DNA from: Onchidella celtica | Lineage: Eukaryota; Mollusca; Gastropoda; Systellommatophora; Onchidiidae | NCBI GenBank assembly: GCA_963931925.1 | Contig: OZ007570.1 | Coordinates: forward strand, 51,573,436-51,637,435 | DNA: 64,000 bases | Direction: 5' to 3' | Part shown: positions 63,711 through 64,000 of the stretch, piece after piece | Numbering within the stretch: position 1 is the first letter of the stretch | Layout of the letters: each line of letters opens with the position of its first letter | Made by a program: the position numbers and the translations under genes | The notes under the pieces: model-generated | Seen by the model: the letters and a program-made list of their open reading frames with translations, nothing else | Told to the model about the DNA's origin: nothing | The model's database searches: none

Positions 63711-64000
63711 GATTGGTTTTTCTTTATCAATTTTTGAATTAAATAGATAGTCAGACAGACAAGCACAGAAATAAATAGATTTAAAAAAAAATTACTTTCT
63801 TGAATTAACACCTACCGGATAGCATAACTTGTTTTTCCGCTTACATTGAGACTGCTGGGAAAAGTGTTCCAGACAAAAGCTAGTTGTAGAATCCTGAAGT
63901 CTTCAAAATGTATTAGAATCTATTTTAAGTGGTGCTTGTAAAGTGAGCCCTCGACTTGTAGAAATGGTTACCTACAGAGCAATTTGGCAAGCCAACGTCC
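63711..64000 (+). other. Hyaluronidase intron, right edge
   Basis: AT-rich, no feature recognised; the next exon is outside the window. Confidence 0.6.

Overview
The window is animal nuclear DNA: spliced genes with GT/AG introns, long AT-rich introns, dense microsatellites and many decayed transposons. Protein similarity and repeat content (tRNA-derived SINEs, a CR1-like LINE with a TTATC tail, Tc1/mariner relics, minisatellites, DUF7869-like transposase debris) suggest a mollusc, most likely a gastropod. No species can be named from sequence alone.

Two protein-coding genes are supported, both on the + strand. (1) Positions 7552-30573 hold twelve exons of a cyclic-nucleotide phosphodiesterase of the PDE3 family. 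They encode 886 codons running from the regulatory linker through the complete HD-type catalytic domain to the stop codon. Every exon join keeps the reading frame. The N-terminal membrane-association exon(s) and promoter are not recognised here and probably lie to the left of the window. (2) Positions 59344-63253 hold the first five recognised exons of a secreted hyaluronidase (glycosyl hydrolase family 56), with a signal peptide and the catalytic Asp-x-Glu motif. It continues past the right edge.

Layout: 1-7551 is upstream intergenic or intronic DNA with ACTC and CT repeats and a 166-bp foldback just before the first PDE3 exon. 7552-30573 is PDE3, whose largest intron (13004-22816) carries a Tc1-like relic and the 3' end of a CR1-like LINE. 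30574-43940 is AT-rich and mostly repeat-poor, and includes the PDE3 3' UTR. 41.2-46.2 kb has two copies of one SINE in opposite orientation and two GGT-rich blocks. 47.3-48.3 kb is a dead RNase H-bearing LINE. 51.3-52.05 kb is a frameshifted transposase-like relic. 52176-54676 is a 2.5-kb inverted-repeat element with subterminal palindromes and two 21-bp minisatellite arrays. 56.4-56.8 kb is a second Tc1-like relic. 58.5-59.2 kb is an 82-bp minisatellite directly ahead of the hyaluronidase gene, whose introns contain a TTAA-flanked MITE, a 53-bp tandem repeat and a long CT tract.

The two genes have no evident functional link: one is intracellular cyclic-nucleotide signalling, the other extracellular glycosaminoglycan degradation. 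The most unusual object is the 2.5-kb element at 52176-54676. No family could be assigned to it by eye.
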